A stretch of DNA of 64,000 bases, from the NCBI RefSeq assembly GCF_001625305.1, contig NW_017804187.1:2027030-2091029 (forward strand), written 5' to 3'. Positions within the stretch are counted from its first letter, which is position 1, and the number at the start of each line of letters is the position of its first letter. Positions 32,097-45,358 of this stretch are shown here, in pieces. This DNA comes from Branchiostoma belcheri. Taxonomy: Eukaryota > Chordata > Leptocardii > Amphioxiformes > Branchiostomatidae. Both the position numbers and the translations under genes were made by a program. The notes under the pieces were generated by a model. It saw nothing but the letters and a program-made list of their open reading frames with translations. It was not told the DNA's origin and did no database searches.

Positions 32097-34961
32097 ATCC
32101 GTGAACATTATCAAAGAGAGATGGTCTGTCTACAAGGTAGCTGGGGTATCCTGACCCGTAAGGTTGGGTAACCCCCGGGGAGCCTTGGCCTGCCATCTAA
32201 CAATCATGGACAGATCTAGAACTACACCCACCAGAGAACGATACAAATTATCCAAGGACCCCTAAACACCTCTTAGCATCAACATGGTGTCCAGCACTGG
32301 CTACCGCCCAGGAGAGGCACCACCACCGCGCGCACCACTTGTTCCAGTAATAAACTGACTCTTACCAAATGTAGAACGGAGCGGTACAAACAGAGTAGCG
32401 TCCCATGTACGATCTATCTCTTGAACAGTCATTGTTTGCCTTAGACACAGTATGTCAAAGACTTTATGAATAATGATGTGGATATTTGTGTTAATGCCTG
32501 TGTAAATAAATGTGTAACGAGTTTGGATGTACAACTGGGCGTAATTCAGCCGTTGGCTTCAAAGTCCACGTTTTTATGAATTGGATTGATTAAAAAACAT
32601 TTGATTGATGTCCAGGCGACGAAAATACTCCAACTTGGATTTGGACTATGCAATAGTTACTGAAGTAATCATCTCAACTCTCAAGTCTTGAACCTGACTG
32701 TTACTGTATCAAGTAATTGGTGTCAGTGTGATGGTTAGCTGTGTGATTTGAATTTTATAAACATTCAGTAACTGTCTAGATGAGTTTGAGGTGCCTTGAT
32801 GTGTATTTTGTATTCGTGGACTTTTATATGCTACATATTTTCATGTGTGACCAACTGTAGTATCTGTATTTGACACACATACTAGTATTGTACCTGTGTT
32901 AGCTTACAATACAGTCAACCAATCTATTCTTAGCATCTGTATATGTGTGGCTGTGTATATTGTCAACATTTTTCTCTTGTGAAGATCAGCAATGGCTGTT
33001 CCAGGAATGTAGTGTGGACGGCATCATTTACTGTGCTTTACTATACATAACGTTAGTTCTAGATTTTTGCTGTGGAGTAACAAGATATCAAGATGTACCT
33101 TCCCAATAACTAGATTCAGGTATCATTTGTAAGCATCTATGTTTGGTGGTATGTAATTAACTACATATACTCGGTTGTTAAGCATTGTCTGTGGAATAGT
33201 CATTATACATCATGTCGGGATATTCTAGAGAGCTTAGATGTATGAGGCATTTTATTCGATTAAAATTTTGATGCTTTGCTGAAGGATTTCTGGTATCTTT
33301 ATTATCTAGAAAGAAAGGAAGAATCTATATAGTGGGTACTTGTTCAATTACAGTGAAAAGAATATTTGAGGCATCCAATTCATTACAGCTTTACATGAAG
33401 GTACTTTTTTTATTGATGTCGATTAAAGACTTTCCAAAGGTACTAAATACTGCTAAGAATACTTAGTACCAGCTTTCTTGTAACTGTGAAACTCAGGTCG
33501 CAATGTTAGGCAACCTTACACGTTACATGATCCGGACGTTTGGCCTGTTGCACAGGTGTATCTATAAACAATTAATATCCTGTTCAATCAACATGACTAT
33601 GCACACAAGATATTTTCTTCACACCTTTTGGACATACAGTATTCCCTTACATTTGCCAAACTATTTAAATTTCTTCGCCTATAGTACATAGTTTAAGTAG
33701 CAAAAGCTATCAGAAAAAGGTATTAGACATATGAAAATGCCGTATGCTACAATATATATATGCATCGCTTTTTCATATTACAAATTGCTTACTTCTACGT
33801 ACCGTAAGTTCTGCGCATACGTAAACAAAAAGCAAGGAGGTTTGATCTAATGGCCAAGTCTAGATCTGCTTTTTTGTATCATGTTGGATAGTCCGTGTCT
33901 GGATGAGGACTGAATTTCACAAACAAAGCCTTCAATACACCAATTCTCCAGTGTAATCAATACTCTACACTTCCTTCAGAGCACGCTTTGGAATATTTTT
34001 TTTTTATTTATTCCAACATTTAATCACCAGACGTGGTGACGACACACTCAAGTTTCTTCAACTTATATTAATGCCGCCACCAACACAGGGGACAAATACA
34101 TGACAGACCCATTTACTAAGAGAGGAAAGTCGTGTGAAGTGCCTTTCCCAAGGGCACCAGATCGGGATATTTGGAATATTGCCATCAACTTTTGCTGGTG
34201 TATGATCATCATCTACTGCAAACATAAATTCGAGATACAGTCATGGTATAAGGAGTCTAAGGCAACCGTCAGTTCTACGACAAAATAAACATTGATCTTG
34301 GAGGCCGTTATACTGGAAAATATCAAAAGCTACTTGTCTACAAAACATTAAATATTACCACTCCACCAGTTTAAAAAATTAGGTTTGTTGTCTAATGTTT
34401 GAAACCACATATTCATATGCTCCATAGTTTTCAAACGAAACCATGTCAATACCATGCTTCTCTACCCGTAACAAGTGTGTGTACAGTCAGTACTAGTGTA
34501 AATTACCCCTTATATACATATTAATGTAAAAACCTTAAATTCGACAGCATTAATGCATTATGGCAACAGTTCCAACGGTATGGCCCATCGATCTACAACG
34601 TGAAAACAAAACGGGGTTAGGCCACACTGATTTTATCATGTTATGCTGAGGTCACATTTCCAATCCCGTCCGGGTTTGGAAATGTGACGAAAAGCGAAAA
34701 GTACGATAGAAAAGTTGAAAAAAAAATTAAAATGGGAACTATTTGCGTATACTATTGATATAAAACATCGATTTTTCGTTAATCGAAACAGCCCTGCCAG
34801 TTTGTAACAGCCCAGTTTGTTTAACCTTTTTGACCACTTACATTTTCTAATGAAGGCAACTTTTTTTGCCCAACTTTTTTTCTTCTTTCGAACGCTCACG
34901 ACAGTTTTGGGGTGCATCTAACGTTATACAAACATATCAGTGAGGCCTTAGGATATACAAT
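32097..34961. other. 3' flank of the NYN gene and convergent spacer
   Basis: Probably NYN 3' untranslated sequence up to about 32530, then AT-rich DNA without recognisable coding exons. One SINE fragment lies at 33996-34165. The TNFR-like gene on the opposite strand ends at 34962. Confidence 0.5.
33996..34165 (-). mobile_element. tRNA-derived SINE, truncated
   Basis: On the minus strand the tail half of the same SINE family is present (CCCTTGGGAAAGGCAC, TTGGTGGCGGCATTAAT, CACCACGTCTGGTGATTA, A-run). The tRNA-like head is missing. Confidence 0.75.
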
Positions 34962-37900
34962 TTAGATCTCCGTTTCAAATGGAGTCCGCGTGGCGGACTG
35001 ATCCTGCCGTAGAAGGTCGGTGTGGTCGCTGGTGGTGTGCGGCTTGGTGTCCGTGGTGTAGATGGGAACACGGTTGGACGGGGCGGTTGGGACGTCGGTA
35101 GAACCATCTGTACGGGAAAAAGAAATCATCGTTCAAAATCTTCAAACACTTGTCAAAGGTCTTTGAATTTGAACGTCACCAAAACCCAAAACACTTTCTC
35201 TGTGAACTTGACAGTCACTGTATTTACCCAAGGAAAACATGTGGTTTTTGCTATGTTTTCTCTCCTTCTCCAAACCAGTAAACTCAATGACCTGAACCAG
35301 ACGTCTGTCACCATGGCAACTAGTCGTGGGTTACATCATGCTGCAATTTTATAGCAGGAGGGATTTAGGCTGTTGTCACCATATATATGCATTTGTTTGA
35401 GTAAGATTGAACAGAGCAGACCAATTGTGAAGGTAAACATTATGCATTTGCTTTGCATATGTTACCTTTCTTGTTAGAAAAAAAATTATCCGGGAAATCT
35501 GAAATTTCTGATTGTTGTTATAGATAGAGGCAAGTGAGAAACCTACCTCTCTGATTCAGGCTAGGTTGCATTGCCTGTGCCAGTAGCGGCTCCTCCTCTC
35601 GAGCTTGCCGCCGGGAATCCATACTGCCTGGGAATACAGGCGCAGTCCTTCCCAAGGGCGGTACAGGCACAACCTGCAGCTGTGGTGGGTTGTTGGGTAG
35701 TCCACGGGGAGGCTGGATCTGTACCTGGTGCTGGAGTGGGCTTAAGCTTTGAAGCCTCCACAACTTCCGTATCTGCAAGTTATGTTATAAATGAAAATGA
35801 TTTTTTTCCTCTTAATTTTTTATAAGCTCGGTCCTTCTTTCTTATGTGAACACGGGAAGATGATTTGCGGAAATGAAACAAAATCATAAGTGACTCAGAA
35901 TCTACTTCTGATCTTTGGTTAAAATGTATTTTGGTTCACAGCAAATAAAAGTAACCAACCACTGCCTACCTCCCTTTGCTGTTGATGGACAACGAAGGCC
36001 AATATCACTGTGATGCAGAGATTAACAGAGACCCCGGCCACTGTCCCATACCTCCAGAAGATGGACTCTTCTGCATCAAAATGAATATAGATATTTCAAG
36101 CTTCATATGAGATCAGTTGGTCAAAAACGTTGCATTACATACTTGACAAACTATGCTAAACGTGACTATGCGTGATGAGAGGAATGTGAATGTGCCACGT
36201 GTCTCGCCAGTATCGCAAAATACTGCAAGTAATCTCGCTAATTTGAACTGACGTTCAGCGAATAATTTAGAAGACCACAAGAACGCGGTTTTGTTCAGAG
36301 ACTGTCTCTCTAAGTTGGTTCTTCGGGTGAGGACGATTGGTAAAACAGTTTTGCCTTCCTGGACCTTCTGTCAACTGTTCCAGCACATATATGTTGTGAA
36401 GTCGCCAGACCTGTTTGTTGTGTTCTGGTCTGAACGTAATCCATATGTGCACTAACCTTGTTTGTTGTGTTGTGTTGTGTTGTGTTGTGTTGTGTTGTGT
36501 TGTGTTCTGGTCTGAACGTAATCCATGTGTGTAAACTGCACTAACCTTGTTTGTCTTCCTCGTGATGTCGGTTCAGCTCCTGTGTTGGTGTCACTGGATG
36601 AATCGTTGTTCCAGGAGAGGTCGTCGGCTCATTTTCGTCGTCACCATGAAGAGATATCACCACTGCTGTGGGGGGTTGGTAGGCTGGGGACGGAAAGAAA
36701 TTATACTTTATGATGATGATAAAAAATTGGTCAATTAATTGCCCGAAGTTGCCTCAAAAACATCAATAAAGATAATTTATTCAAATTATGAATTCATTTG
36801 CATAATGTATGAGGAAGTGCTAGAATAGCATTTTTTGTTAAGATAAGGCTGTCATCGGGTGAAGAATATGATCAACTGATGTAATCATGCAAATGAGGCT
36901 CTTATTTGCAAAATCAATGATTAAAATTGTATAATTCGTCAACCGGAAGGGTTAACTTCATTTGGCGAAGGTATTAGATCGTGGAACTCTTGTTTATAGT
37001 GTGCGGCGGCACGTACGTTCTGCGAGCTCTAAGTTAATGACATTCTTCACAGCAAAACGATCAGTGTCCTCTCGATCACTGTACATTTTCTTATAATAGG
37101 GATCCGCCAAGTTGGTAGACCAAAGAGCCCCGTGATATCTAAACAAGGAAGATGGTCAGGGGTTTTTCTGAACAGGGGAACAAGGGCGCTGCGCCCTCAT
37201 GTAACAAACCAGCGCCCTCATATCAATTTTCAGATTGAAGCCTAAGTCTTTTTCAAAATCATCTTTTTCCAGTAAAAATACAAAAACAACACCACATAAC
37301 AATACATTCTAGCATTACAAACTATGTTACTCTCATAAAAATTCCAAAATCTTACCACAAACTTGAAAATTTAGCTCTAGTAGTAAAAGTTTGAATGGAA
37401 TAAACAATGTTCATTGAGAACTTGCTCAAGACATGTAGCTAGACCTCCTTCATTTGCATACTATAGAACAGGCTCTGAAGTGAAACATGAGACCTGAGTT
37501 TGTAGCAGCTTGGATGAATGTGTTGCAATTGTGCCATGGGATTAAAGGTTTCAGCTTGTGGCAAACCCAATGTTGTCATCTGGAGCTACTAGTAACATTG
37601 ATCACTAATTGTGTAAGTGTATAAAGGGTGATTTGCAGATTGTGTGTGTACTGTTGATTGTACTTGAAATATGCAATGCATGAATAGAAATTTGGGAAAG
37701 GTATACTGAGGTTAAGAGTTCAAATTTCCCCCCTCAAGTAGCCTCAAAATGTCCCATTTCAACTTCAAATTTTCAAAGGCTTCACATGCTGGAAGGGGGA
37801 GTACCCCCTTCCACACCAACCCCACCTCGGTCGCTTCGCTCCCTCGCCATGATACTGCTCCCTCATGCCAAATTTTTCTAGAAAAACCCCTGATGGTCCT

Positions 37901-39647
37901 TTCAGGCAAAAATACGCGATTTGGCGACTTGGAGAATTCGGTTATCTTCGGGCGATCAACAAATTCCGCCGAAATTTGACAGTGTGTAGGCCCTGAAGGA
38001 TTGAAAAACAGACATATTGGGGCACCGACCCTGTTGCAAAGTCGACAGTTTCCATGGGCGGAGCAAAAAGGGGAAGTTAGGCATCAGGTACGCCTATGGT
38101 GTCACGTAACGCGGCACCTGTTTGCCACAGCTTGGAGAGCTGCCAACGTTCTTTTGTTCCCATATTGACATAGCAACAACACGTCCCGGCAGTCACACAT
38201 ATTAACACAAACAAAATATAACCAAATTCATTAGGTGCGTGATGGTGTTGAGGATGATGTTTCAATTATCAAGGAATTCAAAATGTTCTACAACCCAATC
38301 GCTATTTCAAATTACAGGCGCCTTGGAAAACTTAATGGTGTCTTACGAGAACTTCTTAAACGTTGCACCAGTTTAGACTTGCCCATGTTTATCATTACCG
38401 TATCTCTGTGTGACTTGGTCCAGCACGTCAGCAGAACAGAATCCTGTATTGTGTATAGCACCTAGGTATAATGTCTCATATTAGGTCGTATTCGCGTATA
38501 GAAGGCTTTTAACATCCCGTTTGTAGTTTCCAAATGTTATGTATAGTCTGCAACAGGCAGAATTCTGATGCAGCGTTGACTAAACATCCAACGAAAACCG
38601 TGAAAAATCCGAGTTTTACGCGGGCGCAGTACGTTTTGCCGACGTGCTACTTGGCCCTAGCCTGATCGCGTGACCAAAATGAGCCGCCAACGTGATCAAA
38701 GTATCACGAGTTCACCCTATTTGTCTAGGGCGTTGTTTTGCATACCTCAAACGATCAGTGACAAGATTGTTATTGACGTTAGGCTAAAGATCAATGACAG
38801 ACATGCGTACTGCACATATCGGCTGGAAAGTACCCACCGCCCTTCTACCCTTCCTGTATTTCCGGTCCACCCCTCTGCAGATGAGTGGTATAACCCGTTA
38901 GTCACTTCCGGTTAAAGATGACGTCAACAGGTGGTAAATTAAAGGACGACCTAAAGGACGAACTTTCATGACCTTTTAAAGGTATGGATTTTCGGTTAAC
39001 TGGCCCAAACGTGTACGAAACATATACTTTTTACATGTTGGCAAGGAGGCTAATTCCCTTTTTTACCCCCCTGAATTTGATAAATACTAGGTGTTTTATA
39101 AACATGATCTAGCACACATGTATGTTCTACACAAAAGAGAAAAATTCCCTCAGGTATTCAGTAATCGTCTGCCAGCCAGCTTGTTTCAGCCTGCAAAAGC
39201 ACAAAGCTACCAAAAGTAGCGGTGTTTGGGCGTAAACCACTCAGTAGAAAGGGCGAGCGTCGTTGCCATGGCAATAACTATGTTGTATGTCATCGCCCTT
39301 TTTTCTGCACATGTACACGATGGATCGCACAAAAGCGCAGCTACAAGGCCATGCCTCTTATTCTAAGGAATTTAAAATTCTCTTTTATCTTATGCTAAGG
39401 AATCTAAAGTTCTCTTATTCTAAAGAATGTAAAGTTATGTACACCTACCAGGACAAAGCTCGCTGCACTGCCCAAGCGTGTCCCTTTGAGGATGACAGAG
39501 GTCCTTACACGCCTCACAGTGGTGTGTGGCGCGGCTGTAGTACTCGTCCGACCTACATTCCAGCCTGTGCCTCACCGAACGAGACAGCACTGCTGGAATG
39601 ACACACAAAAGGCAGACGACGCTTCCGAAGTTGCTGTGGGCTTGCAT
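34962..39647 (-). CDS. TNF-receptor-like protein with one BCMA/TACI-type cysteine-rich domain
   Basis: Proposed exons (minus strand): 39647-39449, 36683-36546, 36070-35970, 35772-35547, 35107-34962. All have GT/AG ends, and phases 1,1,0,1 join without error to 269 residues. The signal peptide spans about 1-22. Exon 1 then holds one six-cysteine module spaced C-x12-C-x2-C-x3-C-x9-C-x3-C, the pattern of BCMA/TACI-type TNFR domains. Exon 2 is a Thr/Pro-rich acidic stalk. Exon 3 holds the transmembrane helix (GTVAGVSVNLCITVILAFVV). Exons 4-5 form a Pro/Gln-rich cytoplasmic tail with an EEEPLL dileucine-like signal and no death domain. It would be a plasma-membrane receptor signalling through adaptors such as TRAFs, which is inferred. 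The ATG at 39647 is chosen because the in-frame upstream codons lack ATG. A transposon sits in intron 1. A paralogue lies at 45359-47685. Confidence 0.75.
36466..36508. repeat. (TTGTG)n microsatellite in TNFR-like intron 2
   Basis: About eight TTGTG units. On both sides lies a short duplicated stretch (CTGGTCTGAACGTAATCCAT near 36425 and 36508), the second of which runs into the exon ending at 36546. The array and the local duplication probably arose together. Confidence 0.85.
37158..37891. mobile_element. Non-autonomous DNA transposon with 7-bp duplication
   Basis: Perfect 12-bp inverted ends AGGGGTTTTTCT / AGAAAAACCCCT are flanked by GATGGTC at 37151-37157 and 37892-37898. The interior contains a GGGCGCTGCGCCC palindrome and GC-rich CCTCGGTCGCTTCGCTCCCTC, but no transposase. 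The ends and the 7-8-bp duplication suggest an hAT-type origin, though this is not certain. It lies in intron 1 of the TNFR-like gene at 34962-39647. Confidence 0.75.
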
Positions 39648-39842
39648 GATCAAATTGTTGCGGTCAACGTATCACGACGACCCTTCCGACAACGGCGTTA
39701 TAGTAAATAATGCAGTGGGGGAATTCCACCCAAGAAGTTATTGCATGAGTTGCGCAGTAGAGCACACGTTGAAGGGAAGTACCAGTTACTACGTTGAGCA
39801 CACAGTGCTTTCCACCCTTTTATACTGTGTTTTGTAATGGGA

Positions 39843-39995
39843 TCCCCCTTTTGAGTAACCCTTCCGATGCTGGATTACTAAACATTATTCCCCCTTCCCA
39901 TCTAACCCTTCGCGACTGGATTACGAATGGGATTCCCCCTCCCAATCAACCCTTCGCGACTGGATTACGAAATGGAATTCCCCCTTCCCAGGTTC
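39843..39995. repeat. Short tandem repeat, unit about 50 bp
   Basis: Three copies of a unit containing AACCCTTCSSRNTGGATTAC and ATTCCCCCTYCCCA, the last two nearly identical. Non-coding. Confidence 0.75.
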
Positions 39996-40909
39996 CCTCA
40001 CCCAGTCTCTGCGAGCCAATCAGCAAAGAACACCTTCACAAGCAGGACACTATTGTTTACTATTGGGTTACTTATAAACAGTTTTCGCTGCAAGTGACAG
40101 GTGACTTTCTCAGTCAGCTACATTTGTAAGTGTAACGCTATGCCTACGACAACATGATTAAGATTCAACCGGGAAATACTAGAGTATATGTGATCCAGTA
40201 TTTGCTGAAAGAGTGTACACAGACTAGACTCCATTCTACGAAGGCCCACAACGACTCTTCCACACACCTCTTCTGAATGTCATGGAATAAAGTAGCCATT
40301 GTGAAACTAGGGTCGCACAGTTAGGCAACCATACGCATTGCTTGTTGTAAATTTTTCCTCGGTCCATTTCGGCACAATTCAACGAGGTTTGATTTATGGT
40401 TTTGTTTTGTTTGTTTATTTGCACAACAGCAATAAAAATTATACATAATACAATAATAATAAATAAAACGTGCAGGAGGAGGGGAAAAGCTTATTATGTA
40501 TGTAATGTATGTAAGTCCCATAACCGTGAGCGGTCGTAGGGGCATCATGGCAGCCAGCAGCATGTCTGGACTTGCCACGATGTTTCAGTAGGCTTATAAT
40601 CTTGGCGGCGCCTATCTCCTCTCCAAGATTTTGGCTGGTACAGACGGGGTTCGCCAGGCCTCCGTCCGGGTGAATGATGTAAATCACCATGTGGCTTATA
40701 CAAGACGGAGGTCGCCAGGCCTCCGCCCAGGTGATTTGAAGTGAATCACCAACTGGGTACAGTAGTGTTTGTACCATCGCACACCGGGGCACGCCCCTAC
40801 TCTTTGCGAAAGGTGTGGTGGGATCTTTAACGTGCTCGAGGTGTGGCTCTCCTCAAACACGGGACCTCCAGTTTACGTCCTATCCGAGGGACGTCCCTAA
40901 CCGAAGCTA

Positions 40910-41054
40910 GGTACTCATTTACACCTGAGTGAAGTGAGGAAAGTCGTGTAAAGTGCCTTTCCCAAGGGCACAAGATCGGTGCACAAGGTGGGGTTCGAAC
41001 CCGCAACCTCTGGGGTGTGAGCCGAACGCGCTACCGACTGCGCCACACGACCCC
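40910..41054 (-). mobile_element. tRNA-derived SINE with well-preserved tRNA-like head
   Basis: On the minus strand it begins GGGGTCGTGTGGCGCAGTCG with B-box GGGTTCGAACCCC and continues with CTTGTGCCCTTGGGAAAGGC. The head has good D- and T-arm pairing, but no closing acceptor stem, so a functional tRNA is unlikely. Confidence 0.7.
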
Positions 41055-41554
41055 ACAAAAGCTTATTACCTCCATGAAAAATGGAGGTATTGTTTTTGGC
41101 GTGTCCGTCTGTCTGTATGTATGTATGTATGTCTGTCTGTGTTTCCGCAACTTTGTGGTCAGCATAACTTCAGAACGCCTATATGGATTGTGATGATATT
41201 TGGTATGATGGTAAGTCTTAGAAAGACAAAGGTCAAGGTCAAGCATGGGCCTCCTGGTGGATGACCTTGGTACTGCAGCAGAACTTCCGGTTTTTGTATC
41301 TTTTGTCCTGAACAAGCTATGGTCTTGACTTTTTGGTGACAGATAGCTTATCCTGTCAGGAATAAGTGGGGTAAGTTTGGTCGCTCTAGCAGCTTGTTCT
41401 GGAACTGCAGGTTAGTTTCTGTTAAAAACTTTCAAAGCTAATAAGTCCAGATTGGAACAACATATTTTCATCATTTTTGGTGTGTAGGTACCTGAGTGAC
41501 AGTTGTTCATGATTAAATGCAAATTATGCAAATGAGGTCACCATTTGCATAATT

Positions 41555-41666
41555 GAGTGAGTGAGTGAGTGAGTGAGTGTGTGTGTGTGTGTGTGCGTGC
41601 GAGTGAGTGAGTGAGTGAGTGAGTGAGTGAGTGAGTGAGTGAGTGAGTGAGTGAGTGAGTGAGTGT
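41555..41666. repeat. (GAGT)n microsatellite
   Basis: About 25 GAGT units with a GTGTGTGTGCGTGC interruption. Confidence 0.95.
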
Positions 41667-43020
41667 GCAGTGAAGTCATTGAAACCAGCACCATAAAATT
41701 CCCCGTCGCGCACTAATTCGCCTGAGCGGACGGCAACACTCCCAGCACCGAAAAAACACCGTGGAGCTCCCGACGGTCTGGTCTACCAGGCTATAGTTGT
41801 ACCTACGTGAGAAGATAACGCATTCCTGCAAATACATGACCATTAATAGACCCTATCTGGCATTCATTCATGCAGGTGTTCAAAAGAACTGAAGACTTAA
41901 ACACAACCATACTCAATTAGTGCTTTCAAAACAAGTATTTTATTTAGAACAGGAGAACGAACACTAAGTAAAACAATCGGTCGACTTCGGCATAACGACG
42001 CATATATACTATTGCAATAACACTGGCTCCACTGCTGACACAACATAAGTCCTTACCCTACTCTCCAAGCAGAGGTTTGGGCTTTTACTTGTTTTTTATG
42101 CATTTTCGGCCTTTTTATCAGACTTTCTGTTTTGTACTGGTATTTTTTTTTTTGTCGCTAGTCAAATGTAAACTGCCTGGCACATGGATACTGCCTGGCC
42201 ATTTTTCTTATTCATCAAAACATGAAAACATTACAATGATAGTGTGACGCTGCATTCAAGTGTATAACTTATATTAACGGCGCCACACAACAAAAAAGTG
42301 CGATTAACATTTAAATACCCAAAGTTGACATATCTGTGCGCCGTAGTCCCACCACCCCAAGACACTAAAAGTGTTGATGCTAACAAAGTTATTTGAAAAA
42401 TAATATCAAATTGCCTGGCCAATTTGGTAGTATCTTACAGCCACCAAAAGATCTGCTTGGAGATTACTGAAATGTCAACACTGACATGCCCAGGCAGGGC
42501 TGAACGGAGCCATTGTCTTTGACAGAATGATTGACATGTTGTTAACGTAATCGTGCCGAACGTGTTGAGGCAAGCGGAGGTAAGATAAAGTTCACTCCAA
42601 AGTCCGAGGGCGGCAACCGAGCAAATCTTTGGCGGAACAATGTCTGACTTAGCTGAATCCATATAAAAACACTGCATGAGGTTCAAAGATGGAAGACGAT
42701 ACATGTAGGTGGAATGTATATCATATGCGTGAGAAAGACAAATACCAAGCACAGCCTTGTCATTTTGAAAGGATTATTATTGGGCAGCGATTATCTTTAA
42801 CATTAACATATTAAAAACAAGTACACGAATAAAGACGTTGAACGTTTGAAGTCATCAATTAAGTATGCTCATTGTCTATCTTCATAACATGACATGATCA
42901 TTTCTTTCTTTTTACCAAATTTACAGAAGCACGATATTACAGATGAATTTGTGCATGCGTCATATACATATACTTTGTATTTTTCTAGTAAACATCCATT
43001 GTTATATCTTACATGATTAA

Positions 43021-43613
43021 CCCTCAAACACCCGAACGGGGTCCATTTGGACCCCAGGCGTATATTTTTATGTGCTATTTGAAATTTTTTCATTCTAAAA
43101 AAAATTCCTCCCGTCACTTTGTCGATAATTCTCCTAAATTTTTTTGGAGATGGGCACAAATTTGTAAAAATAACAACCGAAGTCTTATGTAAGACCAGGA
43201 CCCCATGTATTTGCACTTTCCTACACACAAAATTGTTCGGATGTCCTCAATTTGTCTTCAAGGAAGCATTATTGCTTTAATATTATGCAGTTTGCCAAGT
43301 AACCTCAACCTCAAGAATTATTTCATCAGGTTTTCAGAGGTTTGACAATTTGACAATCATATGAGGTCAAAGGTCAACCCCATGTTCATGCCTGCAGGCC
43401 TCATCCTATTTTTGCATAAATTATGATAATGAGCTGGACATTTCTTTAACACTTAATCATGCCAAAATATACCTCTTACTATGTTTAACCAATATATGTG
43501 CAAAGATCACTGAAAGAATGCAAAAAGGAATATAAATTTGAAAGAAACCAAATGGGTCCATTTGGACCCCGTTCGGGCATTAACGTCACAAAAAAAGTTC
43601 GGGTGTTTGAGGG
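43021..43613. mobile_element. piggyBac-like non-autonomous element in TTAA
   Basis: Inverted ends CCCTCAAACACCCGAAC / GTTCGGGTGTTTGAGGG are flanked by TTAA on both sides (43017-43020 and 43614-43617), the exact duplication used by piggyBac transposases. Just inside the ends is a palindromic GGGTCCATTTGGACCC motif (near 43039 and 43553). The 593-bp element has no transposase frame. Confidence 0.85.
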
Positions 43614-45147
43614 TTAATATGCAATATTATCCATAATAGTTTCATTTACCAGATCTCAAAAACATAAAGAGCAAACTTTTCATACACACATTTCTACGTT
43701 TGCAATCAGTGTCATCCCTTACATAATTATACAACATCGTCCAAAATAATTTCATTTGCCAAAAATATACAGAGTAAAGACCTTGAATGAAGCAGCATAG
43801 CCATAGGCTTGGTTATAACTCTAGTACTTACTTGCAAAGCATATAGCTACCAATACATTGTCCTCAAAGATATACTATCAATAATACTACTCAGAAAATA
43901 CAAGAGGAAGTAACACTGTTCGACTATCATATACTGCGTTCATTATTAATAAAGCAAGCTTTCAAACTACTAGCTAATTCTATCACCAACTGGATGCAAC
44001 ATAAGCAACTCTCCCCATACACATCTAGATCTACAAGCTACTTGTTTATACAATCCTTACCCCTAGCTGCTAGCCTACACACGTCAATACACATTTACCA
44101 AAGCGTACAAAAGAGGAACTCAACATTATTATTGAAGTGCTTCAGTTTCGGTGGGCGGGGCTAAAAAGAGGAACTTGGCGGTATAAGTTCCGCTTTCTGG
44201 TATCATACCATAGCCGTATACTGATTTTATTCCATGGATGACATCATCTGGGCACCTCTAAATTGGTGCGAGTGTGCAAAAAAAGTCGCCTTCACTATAA
44301 AAAAAAACATCTAAGTGGCCTGGAAGGTTGGCAAATACTAGTAGCTGAACACACAGAGCACGGTTTACTTTTAAAAATAAATTCTTTATATTTGTTCATT
44401 CACTTTGTTCTTTGGCTTTAGCTATATATAGAAGACGGGGTGATTATCATATGGCTTGTGAGTTGCTATAACAACCGAAATTAGCCAACTAAACTGAATA
44501 GTATCTAGTATTCCAAAGGAGTCAGCCGGCCAGAGGAGTACGATTTCCAACTCCCATAGCCAGCTAACTCTGGTATACTACTCGGTCTATTTTACAAATT
44601 TGTATTGTCTTCTATTTGGCAAATTTCCAGCGATCTGGGCATCCTGGTAGATGGTCTAATACAAAACGGCAGTATTCGAGAGACTTCTGTATCGCCAGGG
44701 CCTTTTATATTATGAAATTTTCTTTTACACGAGACTGTACACAACCAGGAATGGCTGACACACTTTGTTTACGTTTCGATGTCTATCAAAATCGTCATCT
44801 ACGCTGGCTATGCTGCGGTAAGAAGCAGAACTCCAGTCAGAAGCTCTGAGCAAGGTGTCTGATAGACACTGAAACGTAACCAAAGTAAGAATCTTTTCTT
44901 GGTGTGCAAAAGAAAATTCCAATATCCCACTAGTACTAGGCTATTGGGATTTTCGTTTGCACAACAATGAAAGATTCTATTTTCGGGGGTTCTCAATAGC
45001 CTATGGTACAATGGGCTTGCTCAAGAGGCAAACACCTGACACTAGCAAATTTCTACTGTTTTCCAGGTAGAGCCTAATTCAAAACGGTAGCATTGAAGAG
45101 ACTGTTCTTGTCAGGGTCCTCTACAGTACGTGTATCATAGCCTATGG

Positions 45148-45331
45148 TACTCTCCAAGCAGAGGTTTGGGTTTGTGGTTATTTTGGCGTGTTTTTAAGCT
45201 TTTTTATCGGGGTTTCTTTTTTGCACTGGAATTTTTTTTCACCCGACACCAAAAAAAAAATTCAGTGCAAAAAATAAACCCCGATAAAAGCCTAAAATAA
45301 CCCAAAACACAAACCTCTGCTTGAAGAGTGA
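45148..45331. mobile_element. Near-perfect long foldback element
   Basis: Arms of about 85 bp pair almost completely: TACTCTCCAAGCAGAGGTTTG on the left and its complement on the right, with ATCGGGGTTT and TTTGCACTGRA inside. The end shares CTCCAAGCAGA with the AATCTCCAAGCAGATCC elements but has a different body. A half-copy starts near 42059. It lies about 28 bp beyond the stop of the next TNFR-like gene, so it would fall in that gene's 3' UTR. Confidence 0.85.
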
Positions 45332-45358
45332 GCCTACTGTACATGTACTTCGGCTTGC

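Larger units (their letters stand above)
39648..45358. other. Intergenic region between the two TNFR-like genes
   Basis: No coding exon recognised. It contains a tandem CCCTTCGCGACTGGATTACGA repeat (about 39843-39995), a SINE (40910-41054), a GAGT microsatellite (41555-41666), a half foldback element (about 42405-42470), a piggyBac-like element (43021-43613) and a long foldback element (45148-45331). The segment 43620-45145 is otherwise featureless. Promoter elements of the gene starting at 39647 are not identifiable. Confidence 0.55.

Noticed and set aside
40965..41054. Possible tRNA gene on the minus strand
   Set aside because: D- and T-arms look good, but the acceptor stem does not close and the sequence continues into the SINE tail shared with seven other copies.
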